From Owenia fusiformis (lineage: Eukaryota > Annelida > Polychaeta > Sabellida > Oweniidae), in NCBI GenBank assembly GCA_903813345.2, contig CAIIXF020000002.1:8825555-8889554 (forward strand): 64,000 bases of DNA, read 5' to 3'. The notes under the pieces are model-generated. The model did no database searches and was not told the DNA's origin. It saw only the letters and a list, made by a program, of their open reading frames with translations. The translations under genes were made by a program, and so were the position numbers. The stretch's first letter is position 1; every line of letters begins with the position of its first letter. Below, piece by piece: positions 1 to 12,400 of this stretch.

Positions 1-301
1 AGAATTTAAATAGAGTTTCAAATATTTTGAAACAACTACAGTAAGAAACTCTCTACGAGAGTGAAGATAAATCTAATAAATTAACAAATCTATAAAAGTT
101 TCAAGCACTCAATGTGTTCTTTTATATACTGGCGCGCTGCCTGGCAGTTAGGGTCTAACAGAGATAAAATAAAACATGATCCTCATCTACTTTTGCCGAT
201 CTATTGATCAAAAGACCATATATAGCTCTTTCACTTATAAACACACATGCAATATGGCTTTTGCGCTTTCTCTTTTGGTTATAAATTATGTACACATGCA
301 T

Positions 302-424
302 TCATATCTTGGTTACTTCATCAATATCTAGTTGTCCGGGTGAATGTCTTGATAAATATTCCTTGCTATTGTAATAGTACTCACTCCCAGGTACACAATC
401 GGTATCAGTTATGCAATCAAGCTT
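302..424 (-). CDS. copy A exon 14 (C-terminus and stop)
   Basis: Acceptor TTTACAG at 431-425, then 40 codons including DCVPGSEYYYNSKEYLSRHS and ending DEVTKI plus TGA at 304-302. It is phase 0 with exon 13 and nearly identical in copy B. Confidence 0.75.
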   Translation of the reverse strand, partial: KLDCITDTDCVPGSEYYYNSKEYLSRHSPGQLDIDEVTKI

Positions 425-3400
425 CTGTAAATACAGCAAAAAATAAAGATTTGTTTAGCATCCCAGGATACTGAACTGAACTCAATGATCAATCTGATTG
501 ACAGGGAATAAATCCACACGGTTCATTAATTATCATAATAAATACGTTTAACTTGCATGTCAAAAATTAAGTAATCGGTTAAGTAATATTTCACGCTCTA
601 CGTCTTTTGGAATAATGTATATGAGCCATTGTCAAGTCATTAAAAAAATTTTGGACACAAAATAAAGGAAGACGTATCTATGTTTTTATGTACCTCAACT
701 AAGTGGCTTTTTCCTGTTGCCCTACAGCATTGTTTCGTGGATTCAGAACAACAACAACAAATTTTATCACAGCAGTTAAACACCAAATCTTGATTGACGT
801 CGTCCAGCCGAGGAAATCCTTCAAATTATATCCATGGTATTAATTTTGTGTTTAATGTTCTTATTTCACTAGGGTCCAATCTGGATTTTTATTAATATAT
901 ATTTATTAATATTGAATAATATGCCGATTATTAAAAGTATTTTGATAAGATCTGTGTTTTCCTGGATAACTAGTCGTTATTGGAAAAGGCCTACAACGAT
1001 TATATATATAGTTCTGTTATGTGTGATATTCATATACAATTTCACCAAAACATTCAAGCTGTCTATGGCATTCGGGAATTCATTTTAAGTCTGATGTGTC
1101 GACAGTTAACGGAATTCATTCACCTGTAACACAGAGTTGTATAGAAGAGGCGATCATTCCAAATATAATCGTCATTAATGCACCGAACCCGCCTTGCCAC
1201 ATGTACGAAAGTCTATAAAGAGTTATTATACTGCTGCTACCGCTATTTCTGAAGCATAGATAAGAGAAGACTCTAAAATGTGCGTGCGCAAGTGCCAACG
1301 AGGAAACATCAAAAGGTCAACAAAATGAAACATTTACGAATTAAGTGTACATGATGACATACATGTACAATATATACAGAACAGTATTTGGAGGTGCTAT
1401 ACTAAAAATGAATATGAATTGGAAGATATAAACCTGATATCTATATATGTTGTCAAAACTAAAGGTGACAGGAAGAGAAAAGAGGAAGATGGTACATAAT
1501 AGAAACTATAGGAAAAACAAAACGTTTCTGATAAATTAACTGAATTTTGAATAATAGCATACCTAGATTATCATATATTAAAATAGATTTTTAATATGGC
1601 TTTGAAGTGACGAATAGGTACTCAACAGGTATGATAATAATGATGGATCTAGAAGAATTTGAAAGTTTAAAAATCTGAATATGCTTCTTGAGTCATGCTT
1701 ACCCTGATTGTTGAGTAGTTGATACAAAACCGGATGTTGTTAGATCAGATACCATGGCAACAGTTGTTGTATTAACCAATGGGCACCCTTCAACAGATGA
1801 CGAAAGTGCAGTACTGGGACCCGGATGCAAGAATGCACCTATCCCTATCCATGTTGTTATGCCCATGCTGACGATTGTGCCAATGAGAGCCCCCTGGAAA
1901 TAATTCCAAAATCGACTCTTGTTAAGACAACACAGATTGAATATGATTCACGAATAATAGAATAAATAATCCATTGACGGAGCAGCATTTGTCATATTCG
2001 CAGAGGAGGACCCGACGTTTAATTTAGTGGGCTCAAAAGAAGAGAAGTTGGTGTAAATACCGGTGTTGTTGTCCATGGAAAGAATACTGAGAGGAGAAAT
2101 AGTCCAGTTATTGGACCACCCGCAATTCCACCGATTCGCACTTGTAAAGTGACCAAGGTCGATCCAAGATATTCAGCTGATAATGCGACGCCTATAACTA
2201 ATATCCCGAAAACAATTGCTGAAATACATAAACGTTATACATTTTTACTGGATATTTTCATCATCATTATTTTTGAAATACAAGTAACCCTACTATCACA
2301 CCAAACTAGTTCTCACTGCGTTCTCGAAAACGGGCTTCAACTGTATACGAACGGACTGGACCTACTAAGAACCGTTTGGGATCTATTTACAAACTTCATC
2401 GAACGTACTCGAACGGGTAGGTCCTTTAGAACTTAGACACTGCTCAAAATGTTCTCGTGGTCATCACGTTCTACAATTAGAACGAGTGACAACGTACTAA
2501 CGACGAGCTGGACGTACTACGAACGGAACCGTCGTACTTCAATCCTACTAGGGACGTTTTAACAACGTGTTGAACTGTCTGCGGACGTGTTGAGAACGAG
2601 GTAGAACTAATTGCAAACGGGTTTAAACTGATAAGGCATGTATTTAACACTGCTTCTGAACGAGTTAGCAAAAATATAGCTATCACACCAAACAAGTTGC
2701 CACTGCGTTCTTCAAAACTGGTTTTAAACTGTGTGCGAACGGAATGAACGTAGCTGCAACTTTCTAAGGTCTATTTACGAACTTTATGAACGTTCTCAGA
2801 CGGGAATGTGATTTTAGAATTTTGAATTGATTCAAAATTCGATGACGACCATACCGTTCTGTAATCAGGTCATGTTGACCTTCTAGACTAAGGGACGCGT
2901 TCTAAGTTCTACGACGTTGCAATCCGACGTGGTGCGACCTGAACGAACTGCGAACGAGATGGACGTTTTGAAGACTGTTTAAGAACGAAGAAGCTAATTA
3001 TTTCAGACATATTTTCCGACCACAGCCAGATTGAGCCCGTTTGACGACGTTTTCGTAGGACTGGCAAGAACGGGTAAGAACTAGTTTGGTGTGATAGGGG
3101 GGTAACGAGGGGTAAGTCTGAAATTACTGAAATTATATTAAATAGGTGCTCAATTACATAAACACGGTAATTCAGGTTCTAATTTTGAATTCAGGAACTA
3201 ACCTATAATTTGAGCCACAAGTTTTCCTTTGAAATCAGATATTTCCATATTGTATATTTTTCTATAAATTGGTCTGATGAAATCCTCCAGCCAGACGGCT
3301 GCCATTGCGTTTTGTATAGATGACATTGTGCTGTAAAATAATATGGTAACATAGAATGTTGACTTGCAAAAAATGTAATTTGATTACAAAATATACACTG

Positions 3401-6400
3401 TGATTATATAGTTATAAACCACCCCCTCCCCTAATCTCCCCTCTCCTGACAACAATTGTTTTCGAAATCTTTGATATGCCTGTCAATTTCATTCTAATGA
3501 GATAATCCCTTGCATACGTGTAATATGATGAAGAAAAGCCATGACCTTTGAGTGTTAGGGAATACTTCAAAACGTTATGTATGACTATATATTCATTGTC
3601 CTCTATTAAAAGAAGATACGCGATATACAAAGATGTGTATTGTATTACTAGAACGTACACATGAATTTTAAACATCCGTCCACATCCTTTGCCGCCACCT
3701 CTGCATATGGACCCTTTTGATGATATAACACGAGACAAAATAAAACCTAATATATAAAATAGACCTTGACTGACCTGAGAGCTGCACTTGCGACACATGC
3801 TACGAGCAAGCCAACTGCCCCAGGAGCTGATGATAACATGTCCGTCACAAATAAAGGCATCAGCTAAAAATTTGAGTGACATCATTTTGATTAACAATAG
3901 AGTGACATCATTTTGATTAACAATAGATATACATAATAACAAGACATTATTTGGTAACCGAGAGGCTATGTATAGTCTTGCCGTTGGCACAATACAGATT
4001 TGAACTGTAATTGACATCAAAATTAAAACTTAGAATATCGATTCTGCAATATTTTACATCTTATTTACGTAAGGAAATAACTAATGTTCAACCTTTTATA
4101 TAGTTAAAAATTTCAATCAAATGAATCAGCTCAAAATTTCGATACATGATCTATATTTTTCATTGTGTCGTCACGCATGATTGATTCATTTATCGTAGAT
4201 CAATAAGATAAGTCAGTTATAAAATCTTTAAATGTTGGTTACAAACCTGACCGACTGGTCTAGTGCCAAAAGGAAATGACGAAAGGTTGTAATGGAACCT
4301 AGCGAGAAAAGGCAAACTCTAAGTGCATACCAGTCAAGAAAAACAAACCCCATATAGCCCAAAACCATGATCTTACGTGAAAAGAAACAATGTCTAATAC
4401 CTTTTACATACCCATACCCATTACACATTCATACCTGATTATGGTTCCGCACCCTGCCACTCTTTACAGGGTCACACTTGTGGTAAACAGCATACATTAC
4501 AAACCCAACAAACGTATACAATGATAAGCTCAATACCAATATCACAAGAGATATATACACTGATCTAAAATTAAATTAGCAAAAGTATTTACTGAATAGT
4601 AGACAGTTTTATGATATTTTAAAATTAGAATGGGATCGAACTAAGAAAGGACTTTATAAGTTCTTAGTGTGACAGAATCACTCACTAATAAGTGATGTCA
4701 TTTTTCCAAACAGAAATGATTAACAAATCTAAATAAGTTACCACTAGTTGTACCGTGTAGTTGTAAATAAGAATGACACCATAACCAATCCAAGTTTGAC
4801 TTTAATTAAAATGGCATGATTTGACATTCTTAAACACGGCTAAAGTGAACCTAAGTGAATCAATGCTTTTCAATATCTTGATAGCCTACATAGACCTTAT
4901 ATTATTTACATGTTATCAAATAATTATCAACCAACGCTCCGATTTTACAGTCTCGCTAATTTGAAATAAACATATAAACGAATCAACATGTACAGTATAG
5001 TACTCATTAAGATCTGCTTGCTTTGTTTTTGACAGAAGCGATATGACCATTTACTTTTTGAAACAATGAACATACATTTGTGCATTTCTCTTTGAATCAA
5101 CGCTTCCATAACGTTGAATTGTTACTTGGCCTCGGAAATAGCCACCCCCAAACGAGAACACACTTCCTAGACCAAGAGACCAGACTGTATGGCGAACAAA
5201 CGGACTTGGGTCCCAACTAAAAAAATATTATTTTATAATATGATCAAATACAGGACTGGTATAACACTGGATTTCATATTTACATTCAATTATAATTAAG
5301 TTTAGTTTTATTGTTATTTACAGTGATGAGTTAACAATAGTTAAATTACAATACAAGAGAAAAGAAGTATTAGATACCGAGCCCACTTATCAACTACTAA
5401 AAGTTAAGTAACAATTTCTTAGACATAGACACAAGTTTAATTTACATTACAAATACCATTTTATCTTTTAAGATGGCATAATAACATGGGCAGCTTGCCT
5501 TTGCATTTTCTCAAACATATACTGAATTTTGCTTTCTATTGTTGTAGCTTTGTACAGTCTCTGGTTTTAATTTCTGTTATCGCATCTGAATAGTTAAACT
5601 AACTTTCTGTATAATTTTAATATTTTTACCAAACTAAGTACTGTACTTATTTCAAAAGCATTTAATTTACTTCCATGCTTGAATACGTCCTCCATCATTG
5701 TTAATCTGCATGACTTTTGCAAAACCACCAACTTCCATCATTCCTCGGATAACAATTACTAGTGATCCTGCTATGATTACCAACGTTTGCAAAACATCAG
5801 TCCATACTACTGCACGAATACCACCCTATTTTATAATGGTAGTTACAAAGAATATTAGTCCATACACGATGAACCAGCATGGATAAATGTCATCGAATTT
5901 CATAAAAAGAAATATGAGAAATGTCAAGCACTATTTTATTTTACGATGGTCATTATAAGAAAAATATGAGTTCAACTCATATGCTATCAAGCCCTGATGC
6001 CCTTATGCATGTGAGATGGTAGAACTTAGGCGCTTTAAGTAGTTTCTACTACCATAATCTTGACCAGAGTTCCATCACTAAAATATAATGTCTTGATTTA
6101 AAATCTAAATATTTAAAGATTACCCTCCTGTATCTAAGAACCAATATGTTGAGTTCGCTAGAAGAGTTATTTGGGATCTCCCAAATGAGGAAGGCTTTGG
6201 GTTTAAGAGACAATCGTATATTCTCAAAACAATATTTTGGGTAGAAAAAAATCACTAAATAACATACAATTCTACATTAACTATAGATTGCGGTATCGTT
6301 TAAATACTAACAATAGCAGTATATATTGTTGAATTCAGTTCTCCATATCGATACCAATCCTCTACATTGACTACTAGGCTATACAGTATATTGCGCTATC

Positions 6401-9400
6401 GTTTAAACACTTACAATAGCTGTATATATTGTGCATATTCCGCCCATCACCAGCACTGCTACCCATATTGGCATATCCATCACTAAAATTTGAGAAATAA
6501 ACTTTTATTTAAAAATCAGTCAATTACACATATAAGTGTGAACTGTAAATGTATAATATTTATTGATATCAGCATTAAATTCAATCTATTCTTACACTAC
6601 TTGTACAGGGCGTTCAATAAGTATTGCTAATTTTGCTATAACTTTTGTTCTGTTTGCATTTTCTTCATGAAACTTTCACAACATAAGGTACATACAGGGT
6701 GTTCCAAAAGTAACAGGACTGGTACTGGCATTTTGTCAATTTTGCACCGATTGTCTTCAAATTTTCACAAATTGTACTTTGAAGTATTGCAACTAAAATT
6801 GTATAGTTTCAGAAAAAATGATGAAATGCGGGTAGAGTTGTGGTTACTATAGTAACATGACATCACAATACCCGGGGCAACTTTTTTCTGAAAATGTGAT
6901 ATCTAACATTTTTGTATTACTGAAGAAAGTATCTAATTCACCTATTATAATAAAACATTTCTTGTTTATTTTATTAGTTGCTTTGATGTAAAGGTGTTGC
7001 TATAAAACCCAGATTCAAGTATAATATCATTATAATTATATTTATTCAATTTCCGAGAATATCACTATGAATTACAGTCTGAACAATTCATGGTTGAGTT
7101 TTTGAAAAGACCCAATTTGTAGCTAGTCATCCACCTTCATAACACGCCTGCCCGCAGGTCACCATTAAAGACCATGCAGCTATAGAGGAGCTGGTCTTGA
7201 GTTCTAAAACCATACTCTCCTGATCATGCAACATCCAATCTTTACTTATATGGAGAATGGAATGCTAATCACTGCTGTAAGATCTTTAAAAATGAGAATG
7301 ACCTTCTCCAAGGACCATGCGTGACATGTCCTCAAATGGGTTCAATCATGTGTTTGAGTCATGGATACAGAGTGCTACTCTTCTACTGACCAAAGAGGAG
7401 CCTATTTTCCAAAGTACATAGGATACATAGGAATATCAAATTATGTAAAACAAATGTAAATCCCACCTGTTGTTGCATTTTAACTTTGATATGGGATGTA
7501 CATAATGCTTAATGTTTCTTTCTGTCTTAATGTAACCTTCTGCGCGGAATGTTGCCCCGGGTATTGTGATGTCATGTTACCATAGCAACCATAACTCTAC
7601 CCAAGTTACATATTTTTTGTCGAAATTTTGCAGTGTTAGTAACGATACATGAAAGTATATTATGTAAAATTTTTAAGACGATTGGTACATATTTAACAAA
7701 ATGCCAGCACCAGTCCTGTTACTTTTGGAACACCCTGTATATCTGACTTTATTCCATGAAAGTTGCAAGACAATCGAATTTGTATTAACAAAGTTATGGT
7801 TACTAAGGTAACCAGTATCATGGATATGCGGGGCTTTCTGACGTCACTTTTGACGACATTTTGAGTGTTGAAAGCAGTATCATTTAATGCCGTTTAACTC
7901 TTGGGATATGCAGTGCAGTTATAAATAATCCATTCCAGAGTCACCTCGTGATCCATATTTACTTCATGAGGTGCTCAAAATAGGCAGGCACCCTTAGCGT
8001 CAATGCACAGTTGCTGTCTGGCGACCCACTCGTGGTACACATTTTTGAAGCCACCCTTAAAGTGTGTGGCTAGAGGTGTTCACTGCAGACATCAGCTGAT
8101 TGAGATTCTGGTGCGATATTCCTCTCAGATCCCCTTTTCACTGGGGCAAATACAACAAAATCAAGTGGGGCCTTATCTGGGAAATATGCTGTGTGGGCCA
8201 ATGCCAAGCTCTGTTATTGTATTTAGGAGAATAGAGGATCTGTGAGCAGGGCCGTTATCCTGGTGAACCGTATAGGTCGATATTGCTCTTTGGGGACGTT
8301 GAAGTGTGTGGCTAGGGATGTGCAGTGTTCACTGCAGACATCCGCTGATTGAGATTCTAGTGGGATATTCCTCTCAGATCTCTTTCCTCTGCTGTTAGAT
8401 AATACATAAAATTCAAACTGAAAACATCAAGATTTGACCATATCAACAGTTTTTATTCATCAACATGTTTATTTGATGTATAACAATAATTCTTCATGTG
8501 AACCCTTAAGGTTGCCCCGCGTATCCGTGACAATGGTTACCCTAGTAAGCAGAACTTTGTCAATACTAAGTCGGTTGTCCAGAAATTTGGATAGAAAAAG
8601 GTCAGATATGTGTTGCTTATGTTGTAAAAGTTTCATGAAGAAATATGCAAGATAACAAAAATTATAACAAAATTAGCAATACTTATTGAACACCCTGTAC
8701 ATTGAACAGGGTGGGCCCAAAAACGTCACTTTCTTTAAAAACACTATCACTTTTTTTATTTCCCAACCAACATGCACGAAACTTTGCAGTAGTTATATAG
8801 TTCGAGAGGTCCTGAGTAATAAACTAACGAAATAGGTCATTTAACTTGGCGTGTATTTGATCTAAAAGAGGTTACCCTCTTTTTGATGATAGCATTTAGT
8901 CTTAGTCGCCATTCTGATATAGCAGAATCAGTGAAATGTTGGCTACGTTTCTTTCAACTTGTCCTTATTGCCAGCTTTATTTGGGCAATATTTCGAGATT
9001 GGGTGTCTATATACCATCTCCTGGAGACCTCCCAATGGCCCATACCCCATAATCACAATTATCATTGGGGTATGCATCAGGACTATTAGTTGGGTGGTCA
9101 TAAGGCGGTATCAGATACATTATGCAAATTATGTTTATTTTTCATGGCACACCAAATGTTTAAGTGAGACGAAGGTGACATATTTTATTTTAATATAAGT
9201 TAACAATTCACAATGCTTGGCTAGATTACAACTTCAAGTTTCATTCGGTATACACATTATGATTTTGGATTAAAAAAAATTACAGCATTTCTTTTTTTTA
9301 AAAGTGGCGTATTTTTGCCCACCCTGTATATATCGATAGTAGCGATATATATGCAATCATCAAATACAGTAGTCTTTTCCATACTTAATAGTGCTATAGG

Positions 9401-12400
9401 TAAATTATATTATAGGAATATAATTTGGTTTTAAAAAATAGTATATCCATGAGTAAATATCGATATATTTTGCGAGTGAGCGCAGCGAGTGAGTAAAGAT
9501 ATTGATATCCATAAGTGGATACAAATGATATGCTTGAAAAACCATAAGATTGTCCGTTTATCCCATGGGAAATCATCATCAGCGAAAAACAATTGAAAAA
9601 ATATATTTAAAAAAATTGGGAAAAGGTTGACATTTTTTCAATCTTTGTTTTTTATAGGAACTTAAAAGGAATTGACAGAAAATGGAAGAACAATTTTAAG
9701 ATTTTTTTCGTAATTTTTGTTTTATATAAAATGTAAAATCTTGAAATAAATGAAAAAAAAAATTGAAAAAATCGAAACCATCGAATATCACTTTTGAAAC
9801 CATCGAATATCACCTTTTAAAAATGATATTCGATGGTTTTAAAGTGATTTTCGATGGTTTCAAAAGTCATATTCAATGGTTTGGGGATTTTTTGCTGAAA
9901 AATAATATCTTCACGTGATATTCGATCTGCATCTTATATTTGAGTGGGCTTGGGGTAGATATCACCCGGTAATATATATCATATCTGAGGAGCGGGCAGA
10001 ATATATTGTATATGTCCCTCTCCAGGCCAAATGTGGGCAGATATGATATATCCATCCCACTCCCGGGAATTTTTCAATATAATTGTTCCTTTTTCGTGCA
10101 GTGTAATGATGAATTGTGGGACCCCCGGCAAACACAATATATCAACCATCCTACGGTCCCTAGGGTTGATATATTGTATTTCCCTAGTACCCCGGACAGG
10201 TTGTATGATGCAGTCGTTTTTTTACTCTATATTTGCAATGGAACAACCATTCTTATTGAAATTTTCAAGATTTATTCTAGAGACAATTTCCAACATGGAA
10301 AATAAATGTTTTATCAAAATTTACAATTTTATGATTTTGACGGGCTTTTTTTAAAAACACTACACTGTCAATAAAATACAGGTTTTTGCTTGAACAATTG
10401 AACTTTTAACGTCATTTTAAATATTGTCTGGCTATTGAATTTCCGGCCGCCTAAAGTCTTTCCAGATATATCTGTTGCCATATTAATAATTATCGCTCAT
10501 TATTGTTATTCACTTGAGTCATATGCAATATCATTACAGTGCATTAGGCCAATAAAAACTTGTTGCTCTGGGTCTCGTTTTGTGAAGCGTTCCCTAGATT
10601 GAGCCCAGATAGAGGAGGTCAATCTTCTTGTCCACGGACATGAGTTCAACCTGGTCACTGTTCAATACTGTCCAAAAAGAAGTAAAACATTACGAATCTC
10701 CTATTTAAAGTATTCTTGGCATTAGATCCTTCAGAGATGTTAATACAGCTGTGTCAAATTTTATCATGAAATTGTCAGGGAGACCTGACATTTTAAAAGT
10801 ATGGTACAATTTACGTACCACGGGCGTGCATGCTGAGTGACGGTGGCGGAAAACCCCAGTGGAGAAAAAGGTGCGCTTTCAGAGGAAACGTGACCCAGAG
10901 TGACAAGTTTTTCATTGGCCTAGTGCACTGTAATAATATTAGGCCTATTGAATAAGACAAAAATGAATAACAATAATCAGCCATAATTGATATGGCATCA
11001 AATACATCTGGAAAGACTTTAGGCTATCAAAAATTCAATAGCTAGACACTCTTTGAAATGACGTTAAAAGTTTAATTGTCCAAGCAAAACCTGTATTTTA
11101 TTGACAGTGGAGTGTTTATGAAAAAAGCCTATCAAAATCATAAAATTAGGAATTTCGTAAAAATATTTTTTTCCATGTTGGAAATTGTCTCCAGAATAAA
11201 ATATGAAAATTTCAATAAGAATGGTTGTTCTATTGCAAATATAGAGTAAAAAAAACGACTGCATCATACAACCTGTCCGGGGTACTAAGATATATCCTGT
11301 ATCAAAAACCTCCCATTTTTCTATATATTGGACTGGTGGAAATATATCCAATTTCGAAAACATGGACTTACCATAGCTCAAAAATGTCGATGGGGCATAA
11401 AGCTGGACACCCAGACTAAGGATCTGAAACAAACCATGTTATATGTCAATGTTTAGTAGAATGGAGGAATTGCCCATTCTGCATTGTGACATTTTATAAT
11501 ATTATAGTAGCGTTACGAGCAGAACCAGCAGTGTTTTGGCACAGTGTTGGAATATAACAATATAAATTAATGAACTCCTCTAGTTCGCGATATGAATATC
11601 ATTTTATTACAGCATACAGAACAGTAGTGGAACAAAATGAAAGCCTTAAAGTGTGTTCGAACGAAACTATATAGAGTTCGCAGGTGTCCGTACTCGGGGA
11701 CTATAAATAGGCTCAACAAAAGTTTGGCTCAGATAGGTGTGAGAGGACGGTAGAAACACATGCTAAACAAAATCCATGTTTGCAAGTCTACCTATGTAAC
11801 ATATTCTATTGCAAAATACTTATTCAAGCTAAGATGTTACTCGTAAGGTATATTTTCATATTTTGATGTAGTTTTGAGTATATATTTTTGACAAGGCATA
11901 ACAAAATGTCACCATCTAGTTGGTCAATTTGAAGCAAGTTGAAAAAAGACCTTTTATGACCCTGAGAAGGTCATTGAAGGTGAAATCTCAAATCTTGAAC
12001 TTGTAGATGCTTTTGAGAAAAATGTTGGTCAATTTGAAGCAAGTTAAAATAATACCTTTTTGACCTCGAAAAGTTCATTAAAGGTCAAATATTTTTTGAC
12101 CTTGAGAATGTTATTGAAGGTCAAATCTATGGTCTATACCTATATCGCCAAATCTAAAGTCAGATTTGAACTTCTGGGCACGTGTAGATAATTTTGAAGA
12201 AAAAAAACCTCTTTTGCATTGAAAATGTCATTGAAGGTCAAATCTTTGGTCGGACTTGATTTTTGAGTATTTCTAGACTCGTCACCCGCCGATCACCAAC
12301 CGCCGTCAAAAAAACAGAGACCATAACAATATGTCACCACTTTTTGGTGGTGACATAATAAATATTGAAAATGAACACTGCATTTATTTATCAGACCAAT

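Noticed and set aside
2149-2436. 95-codon ORF also present at 28298-28585
   Set aside because: Its repetition reflects the duplicated intron and MITE; it is antisense to exon 10 at its start and has no protein character.
3412-4020. 202-codon minus-strand ORF
   Set aside because: Contains exon 8 out of frame plus flanking intron; the true exon is 3863-3775.
8003-8245. 80-codon ORF inside M1
   Set aside because: Lies in the MITE interior, no transposase motif; likely chance.
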